Source of the DNA: Akkermansia muciniphila
Lineage (GTDB): Bacteria; Verrucomicrobiota; Verrucomicrobiia; Verrucomicrobiales; Akkermansiaceae
Reading direction: 5' to 3'
Assembly (NCBI GenBank): GCA_945873305.1
Contig: CAMCCX010000001.1
Span: 42,498 to 106,497, forward strand
DNA length: 64,000 bases
In this document: positions 26,484-35,744 of the stretch, piece by piece
Numbering within the stretch: the stretch's first letter is position 1
Layout of the letters: every line of letters starts with the position of its first letter
Notes under the pieces: generated by a model
Seen by the model: the letters and a program-made list of their open reading frames with translations, nothing else
Database searches by the model: none
What the model was told of the DNA's origin: nothing
Program-made: the position numbers and the translations under genes

Positions 26484-28382
26484 ATGAAATCCCGCCTTCT
26501 GCTTCCGCTCTGCCTCGCCGGTCTGGCCCACGCCCAGGTTTACACGCCGCCGCCGGCCGCGAAACCCGCGCCCGCCGCGACAACGCCCACCGACACCGCG
26601 CCCGCCGCCGAGAAAAAGCCACCCTCCGCCGGCCCGCTCGGCCAGGAAATCCCGATGCTCGACCCCGCCGCCGAGACCATCACCGTGGGTGGGGTGGCGA
26701 TTCCGCTCGGCGACAACCGCCTGCTCAAGGCGCGCTTCGAGAAATACCTCAACCAGCCGCCGGAGAGCGACGAGGCCGCCGCCAAATACCGCGAGACGAT
26801 CGCTAACATCCTCGCCGCCATTTCGCCTTTCCGCAGCGGCGGCCCGGATCTCTACGCCGCTTTCACCCAGCTCCCGGGCGCCTCCGCCTATCCGGGCGAC
26901 GCCAACCTCTGCGGCTCGCTCGCCGAGTCCATTTACATGGCCATGCTCGCCAAGCAGGACGTGAACGGGCTCAAGAAACTCAATCTATCCATCGAGGAAG
27001 AGAAGAAGGCGATCATCCTGGAAGGCGATTGGAAAGCCCGCCACGAGCGCGACAAGGACTTGGGAGAAACCAAGGACGTCAAAGAGAAGAAGGGCAAGTC
27101 CCAGCCCGCGATCAATCCCGGCGCCGGCGTGAACTCGCTCAAATACGCCGACACGCTCCGCCGGATCACGGAAATCGAAGCGCTCAAGAAAGCCAACATC
27201 GTCCGCACCGAAGCGGGAACCCTCCGGACCAAGGCGCAATACCAAGTCAGCATGATCCAGTGGTTCGTGCAGCGCCGCTACGAGCACGTGCTGATGGCCG
27301 CCCGCTTTTATAACCAGATCTGGAAGGACGGCGACGCCACTCTCCGCGTGGACAAGGACTCCGACGTCTCCAAGTTGTTTTCCGAATCCGTCGGAGTCAG
27401 CCCGACCGTGGCTTCCCTCGACTCGCTTTCTAACGAAGCCATCCGCGAGACCGCGAAATACATCGAGGCGTTCGATCTCATGCTCTCGCGGGACGAGCTG
27501 CACAACGCCTCGCAGCGTCTGATGGAAGCCTACGCGCTCGGCGAATACCTCGCGCCGGTGGCGACTCTTTCCTTGGAGAAAAAACGCCGCGTCGCCGAAT
27601 ACGTCCGCGATTTGCACGAGCTCTACGGCACGCTCCAAGCGCACGACTATACCAAGACCATGGAGCTGGCAGAGCGCTTGAAAAGTTCCGCCAAGGATTT
27701 CCCCTCGTCCAAGGTGGACAGCGCCATCGCCGCTTACACGCTCGCCTCGGACCTCGCGATCGAGGAGGCCAAGGGCCATTTGCTCGCCAAGGAAAGCGAC
27801 AAGGCCGCCGCGAAAATCCAAGCCGCCGCCGAGATCTGGCCGACCAATCCGAAGCTCAAGGAGTTCCGGAATCTCGTCAGCAACTCCGGCGGACTCGTCA
27901 TGATCCGCAACGATTTCGACCGCTTGCTCAGCGAGGGCAACTTCCGCGAGGTCGCCCGCCGCCAGTATGAAATCGCCCCGGCCATCCAAGGCGACGCGAC
28001 GCGCGAGGACGCTTTCAAACAGATCATGACCAGCCTGACGAAGATCGAAACCGCGCTCGGCAAGGCATCGGAATTCAGCAAGATGGGCCAGGACTACGCG
28101 GCGTGGGAACAGCTCGCCAAGATGCGCGAGGATTTCCCGGATGATCCGAAACTCGGCCGGGAGTTAGAACTGCTCGCCCCCAAGGTGGCGGATTTCACCC
28201 GCGCGCTCGACAAGGCGCGGCAGTTTGAAAACCGCACGCCCAAACAGATCGGCTCCGCGCTTTCATGGTATCTGAAGGCCCGCAGCATCTATCCGCAAAG
28301 CAACCTCGCCGACGCCGGTGCCAAGCGCCTCACCGACGAGATCCTGCCGCCCGACGACGCCGGCACGGCCGCCAAGGAGTGA
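26484..28382 (+). CDS. Secreted helical (TPR-like) protein of unknown function
   Basis: This 632-aa protein has a signal peptide (MKSRLLLPLCLAGLAHAQ) and a Pro/Ala-rich linker up to about residue 55. The rest is almost entirely helical, with patterns suggestive of degenerate TPR units near the C-terminus (LASDLAIEEAKGHLLAKESD, AAAKIQAAAEIWPTNPKLKE, ALDKARQFENRTPKQIGSAL). A charged insert KETKDVKEKKGK-like region sits near 190-205. It follows the 134-aa gene by 18 bp and ends 8 bp from the convergent speA stop. The function is unknown; a periplasmic scaffold partner of the upstream ABC protein is possible. Confidence 0.75.
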   Translation: MKSRLLLPLCLAGLAHAQVYTPPPAAKPAPAATTPTDTAPAAEKKPPSAGPLGQEIPMLDPAAETITVGGVAIPLGDNRLLKARFEKYLNQPPESDEAAAKYRETIANILAAISPFRSGGPDLYAAFTQLPGASAYPGDANLCGSLAESIYMAMLAKQDVNGLKKLNLSIEEEKKAIILEGDWKARHERDKDLGETKDVKEKKGKSQPAINPGAGVNSLKYADTLRRITEIEALKKANIVRTEAGTLRTKAQYQVSMIQWFVQRRYEHVLMAARFYNQIWKDGDATLRVDKDSDVSKLFSESVGVSPTVASLDSLSNEAIRETAKYIEAFDLMLSRDELHNASQRLMEAYALGEYLAPVATLSLEKKRRVAEYVRDLHELYGTLQAHDYTKTMELAERLKSSAKDFPSSKVDSAIAAYTLASDLAIEEAKGHLLAKESDKAAAKIQAAAEIWPTNPKLKEFRNLVSNSGGLVMIRNDFDRLLSEGNFREVARRQYEIAPAIQGDATREDAFKQIMTSLTKIETALGKASEFSKMGQDYAAWEQLAKMREDFPDDPKLGRELELLAPKVADFTRALDKARQFENRTPKQIGSALSWYLKARSIYPQSNLADAGAKRLTDEILPPDDAGTAAKE

Positions 28383-28390
28383 ATCCGGTT

Positions 28391-30343
28391 TCAGCTCTCG
28401 AAGTAGGTGTAGCCTGATAGGCCCTCGCGGAAGAGATCGAGGATTTCGCGGCGCTCTTTCGGCGAGATGCGGCCTTCGGCGACGGCCTTTTCGGCGAAGT
28501 TGCGGAAGCGGGTGACGAGCTCCTTGGGGTCGAACTCGACGTAGCTGAGCACGTCGGCGACGGTGTCGCCCTCGACCTCGTGGGTGTAAACCGGCTTGCC
28601 CTTTTCCAAGTGGACGCCGACGACGTTGGTGTCGCCTAGCAGGTTGTGGAGGTCGCCGAGGGTTTCCTGATAGGCCCCGACGAGGAACACGGCGAGGTAG
28701 TAGGGTTCGCCTTGTTTGAAGTCGTGGAGCGGGAGGATTTTCGCGACGTCCTCCTTGTCGATGAAGCGGTCGATCTTGCCGTCGCAGTCGCAGGTGATGT
28801 CGGCGAGCACGGCGCGGTGGCGCGGTTTTTCGTCCAGGCGGTGAATCGGCATGACCGGGAAGACCTGGTCGATGGCCCAGGAATCAGGCAGGGATTGGAA
28901 CAGCGAGAAATTCCCGTAGTAGAAATCGACGAGGGTGGAGGACAGCTCGCGGAGGTCTTCCGGGATGTCGTCGAGCTCTGCGATGAGGTTGGAAATGCGG
29001 GTGAGGATGTGCCAGAACCACGCTTCTGCCAGACCGCGCTCGCGGAGGGTGGCGGCGCCGTAGAAGAACTGGGCGCGCATCTGGTCGCGGTAATACATCG
29101 CGTCGTTGAAGCACTCCTGGAGGTTCTTCTTATGGATGACCTTGTTGACCTCGATGATGTTCATGAGGTTCTGCGGGGCGTTTTCCGGAATCGGCGGGGC
29201 TTCCTCGCTGGTCTGGGCGCTGGTGACGTCGAGGATGTTGAAAACGAGCACCGAGTAGTAGGCGACGACGGCGCGGCCGGACTCGGAGATGAGGTTGGGG
29301 TGGGCGACGCCGGCCTTGTCACAAATCTGTGAGACGACCTCGACGATGTCGGTGCAGTATTCCGCGACGGAGTAGTTGCAGGACGAGTGGAAGTTGGTGT
29401 GGGAGCCGTCGTAATCGACCGCCATGCCGCCGCCGATGTCGAGCACGCCCATGGGCGCGCCTTCCTTGACGAGGTCGCAATACATTCTCACCGCCTCGGT
29501 CGCGCCTTCGCGGATGGCGGCGATGTTAGGAATCTGCGAGCCTTGGTGATAATGGAGCATTTTCAAGCAGCCGATGTAGCCGGCTTGCTTGAGGTGATCG
29601 ACCACGGCGATGACCTGCGAGGCGTTGAGGCCGAAGACGGATTTGTCGCCGGCGCTGTCCTGCCAGTGGCCGGAGCCCTTGGTGGAAAGGCGGACGCGGA
29701 CGCCGAGATTGGGGAGGACGCCGATTTTGCGCGAGCGTTCGAGGATGAGGTCGAGCTCGCTGGGCATTTCCAGCACGAGCATGACGCGGAGGCCCATTTT
29801 CTGGGCTTGGAGCGCGAGGTCGATGAATTCCTCGTCCTTGTAGCCGTTGCAAACGAGGTAGGCCTCGGGGTCGTGCATGTGGGCGAGCGCGGCGATGAGC
29901 TCGGGCTTGGAGCCGGCTTCGAGGCCGTAATGGTATTTTTTGCCGAACTCGGCGATTTCCTCGATGACCTGGCGCTGCTGGTTGACCTTGATCGGATAGA
30001 CGCCGCGGTATTCGCCGCGGTATTTGGTTTCCTTGATGGCCTTGTTGAACGACTCGTTGATTTCCGCGATGCGGGAGTGGAGGAGGTCGCGGAAACGGAG
30101 GAGCACGGGCAGGTGGGTGCCGCGGTCGCGGAGGCCGTCGATGACCTCGAAGAGCGAGACCTCGGCCTGGGCCTCGTCGTCCTCAAGGCGGACGGTGACG
30201 TGGCCTTGCTTATTGACCCCGAAGAAGCTGTGGCCCCAGGTCTCGACGCCGTAGAGCTCGGCGGATTTCTCGGGCGTCCAGGCGATTTCGGATTTGCGCT
30301 TGGCGGGCTTGGTCGGTGCGGAAGTGATGGCGGGAGGTGTCAT
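28391..30343 (-). CDS. speA: Biosynthetic arginine decarboxylase
   Basis: This 650-aa fold-type III PLP enzyme turns arginine into agmatine, the first step of one putrescine/spermidine route. The N-terminal signature SAELYGVETWGHSFFGVNKQ is followed by the PLP lysine at 119 in YRGVYPIKVNQQRQVIEEI. Other family motifs are LEAGSKPELIAALA, LNASQVIAVVDHL, LDIGGGMAVDYDGSHTNFHS and the C-terminal AVFLVGAYQETLGDLHNLLG. Length suits SpeA. I start at 30343: the next upstream in-frame Met at 30391 would overlap the preceding gene. It is the last gene of the minus-strand block, 26 bp after the 790-aa TPR gene, though its role is unrelated to the ExbBD genes. Confidence 0.95.
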   Translation of the reverse strand: MTPPAITSAPTKPAKRKSEIAWTPEKSAELYGVETWGHSFFGVNKQGHVTVRLEDDEAQAEVSLFEVIDGLRDRGTHLPVLLRFRDLLHSRIAEINESFNKAIKETKYRGEYRGVYPIKVNQQRQVIEEIAEFGKKYHYGLEAGSKPELIAALAHMHDPEAYLVCNGYKDEEFIDLALQAQKMGLRVMLVLEMPSELDLILERSRKIGVLPNLGVRVRLSTKGSGHWQDSAGDKSVFGLNASQVIAVVDHLKQAGYIGCLKMLHYHQGSQIPNIAAIREGATEAVRMYCDLVKEGAPMGVLDIGGGMAVDYDGSHTNFHSSCNYSVAEYCTDIVEVVSQICDKAGVAHPNLISESGRAVVAYYSVLVFNILDVTSAQTSEEAPPIPENAPQNLMNIIEVNKVIHKKNLQECFNDAMYYRDQMRAQFFYGAATLRERGLAEAWFWHILTRISNLIAELDDIPEDLRELSSTLVDFYYGNFSLFQSLPDSWAIDQVFPVMPIHRLDEKPRHRAVLADITCDCDGKIDRFIDKEDVAKILPLHDFKQGEPYYLAVFLVGAYQETLGDLHNLLGDTNVVGVHLEKGKPVYTHEVEGDTVADVLSYVEFDPKELVTRFRNFAEKAVAEGRISPKERREILDLFREGLSGYTYFES

Positions 30344-30369
30344 GGAATGAGAAGGGGCGCTTGAATTTG

Positions 30370-32742
30370 CTAACGAACGGGTGGGTTCCAACCGGGAAAT
30401 TCGGTCCGGAGTTTCTGACCGTATTTTTCAGCTTCGACGCGGTCGCCTTGTTGTTCAAGGGCTTGGATGAGCTTCCAAAGCGCGAGCGGCTTGAGCTCTT
30501 TGTCGTCGTGGAACTCGACGACGATGAGGTATTTTCCGGCGGCGGTCTTGGCGTCGCCGGCCGTGAGTTCGAGATCACCGACGAGGATGTTGAGGCCGGC
30601 GCTGGTGTGGCCTTGCGGGCGGAGGGCGAGCGCTTCGTCGGCGGCCTTGCGGGCTTCTTCGGGGCGCTTGAGGGCGAGCAGGGCGCGGCCGCGGTCGAGC
30701 AGGCCGTCGGCTTTCCAGCCGGAATTGTCCTCGATGGCGAGCACGTTGTTGGCCGCGGTGAGCGCGCCCTCGGGATCGCCGGCCCCGAGGCGGGCCTTGG
30801 CGAGGTAGCGCCAGACTTCCTTGGGGGTTTCGCGGGGTTCCTTGGGATTGGAAACGAGGGCGAGCGACTTGGCGGCGGAGGAGTAATCACCGGCGTTGTA
30901 GGATTGCATGCCGGACCACTGGATCGCCTGGTCGGGGATGTCGGCGTCATATTTTCCTTCGATGGCGAGGTTGATCTCGGCGGCGAGTTTCTGAGGATCT
31001 TGGGAGGCGAAGTAGCCGAGGATGAGGAGAAGTCCGGCGTGTTTGGCGTAAGCGTCCGGGCGGAGGGTGCGGGCCTTTTCGAGGTAGGCGACGGCGTCCT
31101 TGGCGACATTGGTTTTCACGAGTCCCCAGCCGATCCAGTAGTTGGCCTCGGCTTGCAGGTTGTCGCTGAGGTTTTTGACGTTTTTGAGGAGCCCTTGGTA
31201 GCGGACGATCATGTCCGGGATGTTGCTCTCGGCGCGGCGGAGGCGGGCGGACTCGAGCCAGCCGAACGAGTTGAGATCCTCCGGGATTCCGGCGGCGGTC
31301 AGGCGGTCGTAATCGGCGATGGCTTTGGCGGGCTCGGCGCTCTGGGCATAAGCGGTGGCGCGCTTGGCGATGGCGGAGGGGACCCGGGAATCGGTGGGAT
31401 ATTTGTTGATGAAGTCGCTGAACGAGCGGATCGCGCCTTGGGCGTCGCCGGCCTCGGCGAGGCACCAGCCGCGCTGATAGAGCAGGCCGGGGCGGTTTTT
31501 CTCGCTGATGACAGAGGCGTTGATCTCGCTGTAAACCTTGGCGGCGCCGGCGACGTCTTTGTTGGAGAACAAGGTTTCCGCCTTCATCATCAGGGCGGTA
31601 TGGATGCGGGGATCGAGCGGGCGGGACTTGCTGTAGAGTTGCAGGAACGCGTCCACTTGGTCGGGCAGGTGGCGGCCTTCGATTTGGAAAAAGCACAGCA
31701 GCCGGTAGTAGGAGGCTTGGAAGGCGGTGTCGGCCTCGGGCTGAACCAAGCGCTCGACTTCGCGGAAAAGCTGGAGCGCTTCGCTTGGCAGTTGCAGGCG
31801 CATGTAGGCGCGGCCGGCGATCATCAGGCGGTCGGCTTCCTTGTCACCGAGGGCCTTGGTGGTGCTGCGGCGGAAGATGTCGGTGACTTCGCGGTATTCT
31901 TTTTTGGCGAACAAATTGGCCATCAGCGCGGTCTGGGCGTCCGGGCTGAAGTCCTCCATGCCGGGCGTGCGAAGGATGAGCTGGAGGTATTTGTCGGCGA
32001 CGTCGGTCTTGCCGAGCTTGGTGGCGGTGAGCGACGCGTGCAGTGCCGCCTCGCCGCGGATTTTCGCGGAGGAGGGTCCGGCGATGACTTCTTCAAAAAG
32101 CGCGAGGGCTTCCGGGCCCTTGCCGGTCTTGAGTGACAGGTGGCCGAGCGCGACTTTGGCTTGCGCGGCATACAAACCGCTGCCGGGGTTTTCGACGATT
32201 TTTCGGAACGCGCTGATGGCCTCGCGATCGCGGCCGAGCAGGCGATAGCAGTTTCCGGCGAGGTAGGAGCCGCGGACTTGCTCTTCGGGTTTGGCGGAGT
32301 TCGCGGCGAAGCGCTCGAACATGGGCGCGGCGAAGGCGTATTCCGACTTGTTATAGTGGTCCGCGGCGAGCGTGTAGGCGGCGGCGGCGGCCCACTTGCC
32401 CTTGCCGTAGCGGTTGAGCAAGGTGCTGAAGCAGCGTTTCCCGTCGTCGATCTGGCCGGACTGGTAGTAGCTGTTTCCCAGGTACCACCAGGCCATTTCG
32501 GCGTTGGGATGGTTGGGAAAGGCGGTGAGGTATTCGGAAAATATCTGGGCGGCGCGCTGGAAGTAATCGACGCGGTTTTGCTGGGTGGTGCTCGCCTGGG
32601 CGGAGTCGTAGAGGTTTTTGCCGCGCAGGAAGAAGTCGTTGGAGGCATCCGGGCTCAGCGCGGGATCGACGGCCTCGGCCCGGGGGATCTGGGCGACGAC
32701 CGGACTGACGACGAGGATGAGAAGGGCGAGCGCGCGTTTCAA
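30370..32742 (-). CDS. Secreted TPR-repeat protein, last envelope gene of the ExbBD block
   Basis: This 790-aa protein has a signal peptide (MKRALALLILVVSPVVAQ). The mature chain is a long array of TPR-like helix pairs, for example NAEMAWWYLGNSYYQSGQID, SGLYAAQAKVALGHLSLKTG, LLYQRGWCLAEAGDAQGAIR, and ANYWIGWGLVKTNVAKDAVA, about 18-20 helical repeats in all. This is the same general type as the 978-aa protein at the other end of the block. Such periplasmic TPR proteins usually hold multi-protein machines together, comparable to CpoB/YbgF in the Tol system. It follows exbD by 43 bp. The link to the ExbBD machine is inferred from position. Confidence 0.8.
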   Translation of the reverse strand: MKRALALLILVVSPVVAQIPRAEAVDPALSPDASNDFFLRGKNLYDSAQASTTQQNRVDYFQRAAQIFSEYLTAFPNHPNAEMAWWYLGNSYYQSGQIDDGKRCFSTLLNRYGKGKWAAAAAYTLAADHYNKSEYAFAAPMFERFAANSAKPEEQVRGSYLAGNCYRLLGRDREAISAFRKIVENPGSGLYAAQAKVALGHLSLKTGKGPEALALFEEVIAGPSSAKIRGEAALHASLTATKLGKTDVADKYLQLILRTPGMEDFSPDAQTALMANLFAKKEYREVTDIFRRSTTKALGDKEADRLMIAGRAYMRLQLPSEALQLFREVERLVQPEADTAFQASYYRLLCFFQIEGRHLPDQVDAFLQLYSKSRPLDPRIHTALMMKAETLFSNKDVAGAAKVYSEINASVISEKNRPGLLYQRGWCLAEAGDAQGAIRSFSDFINKYPTDSRVPSAIAKRATAYAQSAEPAKAIADYDRLTAAGIPEDLNSFGWLESARLRRAESNIPDMIVRYQGLLKNVKNLSDNLQAEANYWIGWGLVKTNVAKDAVAYLEKARTLRPDAYAKHAGLLLILGYFASQDPQKLAAEINLAIEGKYDADIPDQAIQWSGMQSYNAGDYSSAAKSLALVSNPKEPRETPKEVWRYLAKARLGAGDPEGALTAANNVLAIEDNSGWKADGLLDRGRALLALKRPEEARKAADEALALRPQGHTSAGLNILVGDLELTAGDAKTAAGKYLIVVEFHDDKELKPLALWKLIQALEQQGDRVEAEKYGQKLRTEFPGWNPPVR

Positions 32743-32785
32743 GATGCGGGGAGCGTGGTCCGTTTCGGGACGTTTGCCAAGTGAA

Positions 32786-33205
32786 TCACTTGTCGGGTTC
32801 CGGGCGTTGGGTCGCGAAGGAAATGTTCCAAATCCCGGCTTTCTGGCAGGTGTCGATCACTTCGACGATGCGTTGATAGGCGACGCCGCCATCGCCGCGG
32901 ATCCGCACCGGCTGGTTCTCGAATTGCTTGGCGATGGCGGAAAGCTTGTCGAACAACTGCTGGCGGTCCACGGCGAGGCCCTCGACGCGGATCACGCCGT
33001 CGGCGAGCACGTTGATGATGATTTCCCCGCGGACGCGCTCGGGTTCCGCGCCTTCCTGGGCGGTGGGGACGGAGACGTTGAGCTCGGTCTCGGATTTGCT
33101 GAACTGCCAGCTGATGATGAAAAAGCTCAGCAGCAGGAGCAGGATGTCGATCATCGGTGCCAACTGGATGGCAATCGCTGGCGGCTGGCGATTGGAGAAT
33201 TTCAT
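32786..33205 (-). CDS. ExbD/TolR-family proton channel subunit (third copy)
   Basis: This 139-aa protein has one N-terminal TM helix preceded by the family motif IAIQLAPMIDILLLLLSFFI, where the Asp in PMID is the conserved proton-relay residue. The periplasmic part ends with the ExbD-type pattern QQLFDKLSAIAKQF and the strand PVRIRGDGGVAYQRIVEVID. The start at 33205 gives a normal ExbD length; the longer frame to 33748 is the shadow of the upstream exbB. It lies 11 bp after that exbB, forming a channel pair. Confidence 0.9.
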   Translation of the reverse strand: MKFSNRQPPAIAIQLAPMIDILLLLLSFFIISWQFSKSETELNVSVPTAQEGAEPERVRGEIIINVLADGVIRVEGLAVDRQQLFDKLSAIAKQFENQPVRIRGDGGVAYQRIVEVIDTCQKAGIWNISFATQRPEPDK

Positions 33206-33216
33206 CCCTGTGTCAA

Positions 33217-34050
33217 TTAGATGCCGTGCAGGTCGGGACGTTCCGCGGAGAGCGGGGAGGCGACGGGCATGGCGTAGTCTTCGCGGGCGCGTTGGACCGG
33301 ACTTGCGTAGGGCTGGACCGGTTGGCGCTCCAGTTGCGCGTGCAGGAGGATGACGAAGTGGGTGCAGGCCGCTTCGAGTTCGGAAACGTATTTTTGCACC
33401 CGGCCGCGGAAGATCGAGTAGAAGGCGAGCGCCGGAATGCTGATGGCGAGGCCGCCGGCGGTGGCGATGAGTGCTTTGGAAACGCCCTCGGCCAATCCCA
33501 TTTCGCGCACGCCCTGGACTTGGCCCGAGTAGATTTGCATGAAGGCCTCGATCATCCCGAACACGGTTCCGAGCAAGCCGACCATCGGGGCGATCGCGCC
33601 GATGTCGGCGAGATAGGTGATGCGGGAGGTGAGCATGCCGGCTTGGTGGGAGCCTTCGGTCTGGGCGACTTCGCGGACGTTTTCGAACGGGGTGCCCGGA
33701 TTGGCCGCCATGAAATCGAGGGTTTTCTGGGTGACGCGGGCCATGCACTCGTTGCGGCGGTGGCTGAGGGCGCTCAGGCCGAGGAAGTCGCGTTTGCGGA
33801 TCATCGTCTCGGCGCTGTTCATGAAGCGGTCGCTGACGATGGCGTTGCGGCGGACCGTCAGGAGGAAAATGAGGATCAACACGACGGTGATGACCGACAT
33901 CAGGCCGAGCGGATACATCATGATGCCGCCCTTCGCGAGGATTTCGAGGAAGTTCATTTCCTTGACGGCCGGGGCCGGAGTCTCAGCGGCGGCGGTGGCG
34001 ACGAGGGCGGAGCATAGAAACCCCGCGACTGATAAATGGCAGCACTTCAT
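33217..34050 (-). CDS. ExbB/TolQ/MotA-family channel subunit (second copy)
   Basis: This 277-aa protein begins with a signal-like segment (LSVAGFLCSALVATAAA) and then has three TM segments: GGIMMYPLGLMSVITVVLIL near 40-60, and the two pore helices ITYLADIGAIAPMVGLLGTV and ALIATAGGLAISIPALAFYS. The APMVGLLGTVFGMI and TAGGLAIxIPA motifs are diagnostic of ExbB/TolQ. The cleavable-signal start plus extra N-terminal segment is common in this PVC-type subfamily. It pairs with the ExbD 11 bp downstream. A 113-bp gap separates it from the toroid gene and includes a CCCGGGCCCGGG palindrome near 34093. Confidence 0.9.
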   Translation of the reverse strand: MKCCHLSVAGFLCSALVATAAAETPAPAVKEMNFLEILAKGGIMMYPLGLMSVITVVLILIFLLTVRRNAIVSDRFMNSAETMIRKRDFLGLSALSHRRNECMARVTQKTLDFMAANPGTPFENVREVAQTEGSHQAGMLTSRITYLADIGAIAPMVGLLGTVFGMIEAFMQIYSGQVQGVREMGLAEGVSKALIATAGGLAISIPALAFYSIFRGRVQKYVSELEAACTHFVILLHAQLERQPVQPYASPVQRAREDYAMPVASPLSAERPDLHGI

Positions 34051-34163
34051 GAAGATGGTGGGGAGTTTATTGATGCAAGGAGTGAAGGCAAGCCCGGGCC
34101 CGGGAGTGGGCGTTTTACGCTAGGAATCGGGCGATCCTTACATTTTTGATGCCACCGTCGGGC

Positions 34164-35702
34164 TCAGATGCCGGATTTTTCCTTGTTGCTGCCGCCGCTG
34201 GACTTGAGGAAACGATAATAGACTTCCAACATCAGGGTGCAGAGCGCGGTGCGGTAAACCTCGGTATCACCATGCATCTCGCGTTTGGTAGCTTTCCATG
34301 AGCCTTCCGGATTTTGGTTGTTGAGCAGTTGGTCGCGGAAGAGATCGTTGTAAAATTTCCAATCGTCGCCGCCCGCCTGCATCATGGCTTGGGATTCATA
34401 ATAATGGGCGTAAAGGTCGGAGTCCTCGGTGTTCCAATCGAACTTGGAGTTTTGCCTGATGTATTTCACGCCCTTGCGGGCTTCCGAAAGACCTCCCTTG
34501 CCCCACATCTGATGGCAAAGCACGCCCGCACCGGTCAGCGCGAAATACTTGCCGCCGCCAGCAATGGAGTTCGGACCATTATAGCCAAAACCTCCATTCT
34601 CATTCTGCATTTCGCCCAGATATCTAAGACCTTTGCTGACGGCTGAGTTCAGCCCTTTGTATTTAATGTTGGTGTGGCTGCATGCCTTGAGTGCTTGGAG
34701 CTGCCACCCGACGACTGAAGTGTCGGTGTGGCCATTTTCCGTAGCATAAAGGTACGACCAGCCGCCATTCTTGTGTTGGTTGTCGATGATGAACTGGCCG
34801 GCTTTTTCCGTGACTTCCATCAGGTTGGGGACTTCGATTTTCCCCTCTTTGCAGAACGTGGCAGCCTCTCCCAGGGCGTAGGTGGCGATGCCGTGCTCGT
34901 AACACCAGCTAGTGACAGTGAAGTTACCGGCCAGTTTCCCGTCGTTTTTCATCCCGAGATTCACCAAATAAACAATTCCCTTCATGCAAGAATCCCCAAA
35001 TTCCTCAGAGGCCGGGGTTTCGCAGTGGCCGAAATAGGCAAGCAGCACCAAACCCGTCATGGCTGGACTTCTTCCTGGCCAGGAACCATCGGGCTTTTGC
35101 TGGCTTTTCAGCCAGCGAAGCGACTTGAGAACCGCCTCTTCACAAGCCGGGGTGCCGCCGTATTCCTTGAGGCGGGCGAGACGGTCTTCCTTGGAGCAAC
35201 GCTTGCGCATGGTTTCCGGGATCAGTCCGAAGAGTTTGCCCGCGCCGCCGCCCATGCCGAGTCCGCCGCCCATGCCGGCGCCTTTGCCGAATCCCGCGCC
35301 CGTGCCGGAGCCACCGAGCCCGCCGGACATGCCGCCGCCGCTGAGCGAGCTGAGCGTGGACATTTCACCGAAGGTGTCGCCCTGCTCGGGGATGGCGTAG
35401 GAGGACGACGCGCCTTCGGCGAAGACCCGCTTGGAGTTGGTGGTCGGGGTGATTTGCGCGCGCTTTTTCTGCTGCACCTTGTGCTCGGCGCCGCGCTCGC
35501 CACCGCCGCCGCCGGGGGGCATGAAATCGACTTTTTTCTCGGGCTCCTTGATGATCTGGAACACCCAGAACCCGCCGATGACGAGCAGGACGACGTGGAA
35601 CAGCGCCGCGATCAGGAGCGAGCCGCCGCCGATCTTGGCCCAGAATCCCTGCTTCTTTTCCTCAACGTGGATGAGGTTTCCTTCGCTATCGTAAATTTCC
35701 AT
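34164..35702 (-). CDS. Membrane-anchored alpha/alpha-toroid (terpene-cyclase-like repeat) protein with TonB-like N-terminus
   Basis: The 512-aa chain has a short cytoplasmic start, one TM helix (about 27-51, LLIAALFHVVLLVIGGFWVF), and a segment EPEKKVDFMPPGGGGGERGA, the placement expected of a TonB/TolA-like anchor. A Gly-rich flexible linker spans about 120-157. Residues about 185-495 form the toroid, with QxxDGSW-type repeats: LRWLKSQQKPDGSWPGR, AGQFIIDNQHKNGGWSYLY, YLGEMQNENGGFGY and LLNNQNPEGSWKATKRE. These resemble squalene-hopene cyclase/prenyltransferase repeats, but I see no DxDD cyclase motif, so a binding or structural role is likelier than cyclisation. It lies between two ExbB/ExbD sets on the same strand. 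No TonB C-terminal domain is present. Confidence 0.85.
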   Translation of the reverse strand: MEIYDSEGNLIHVEEKKQGFWAKIGGGSLLIAALFHVVLLVIGGFWVFQIIKEPEKKVDFMPPGGGGGERGAEHKVQQKKRAQITPTTNSKRVFAEGASSSYAIPEQGDTFGEMSTLSSLSGGGMSGGLGGSGTGAGFGKGAGMGGGLGMGGGAGKLFGLIPETMRKRCSKEDRLARLKEYGGTPACEEAVLKSLRWLKSQQKPDGSWPGRSPAMTGLVLLAYFGHCETPASEEFGDSCMKGIVYLVNLGMKNDGKLAGNFTVTSWCYEHGIATYALGEAATFCKEGKIEVPNLMEVTEKAGQFIIDNQHKNGGWSYLYATENGHTDTSVVGWQLQALKACSHTNIKYKGLNSAVSKGLRYLGEMQNENGGFGYNGPNSIAGGGKYFALTGAGVLCHQMWGKGGLSEARKGVKYIRQNSKFDWNTEDSDLYAHYYESQAMMQAGGDDWKFYNDLFRDQLLNNQNPEGSWKATKREMHGDTEVYRTALCTLMLEVYYRFLKSSGGSNKEKSGI

Positions 35703-35744
35703 GGTGGCAGTGGATGAGTCGTTGTGCAGGCTGACGGATTGGGA

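Noticed and set aside
28646..32136. Several long plus-strand frames across speA and the 790-aa TPR gene
   Set aside because: They are mirror frames of well-supported minus-strand genes, rich in Gly/Val/Glu/Asp runs typical of antisense reading.
34164..35702. Squalene-hopene cyclase activity for the toroid protein
   Set aside because: The QW-like repeats are present but the catalytic DxDD motif and the membrane-inlet features of cyclases are not seen.
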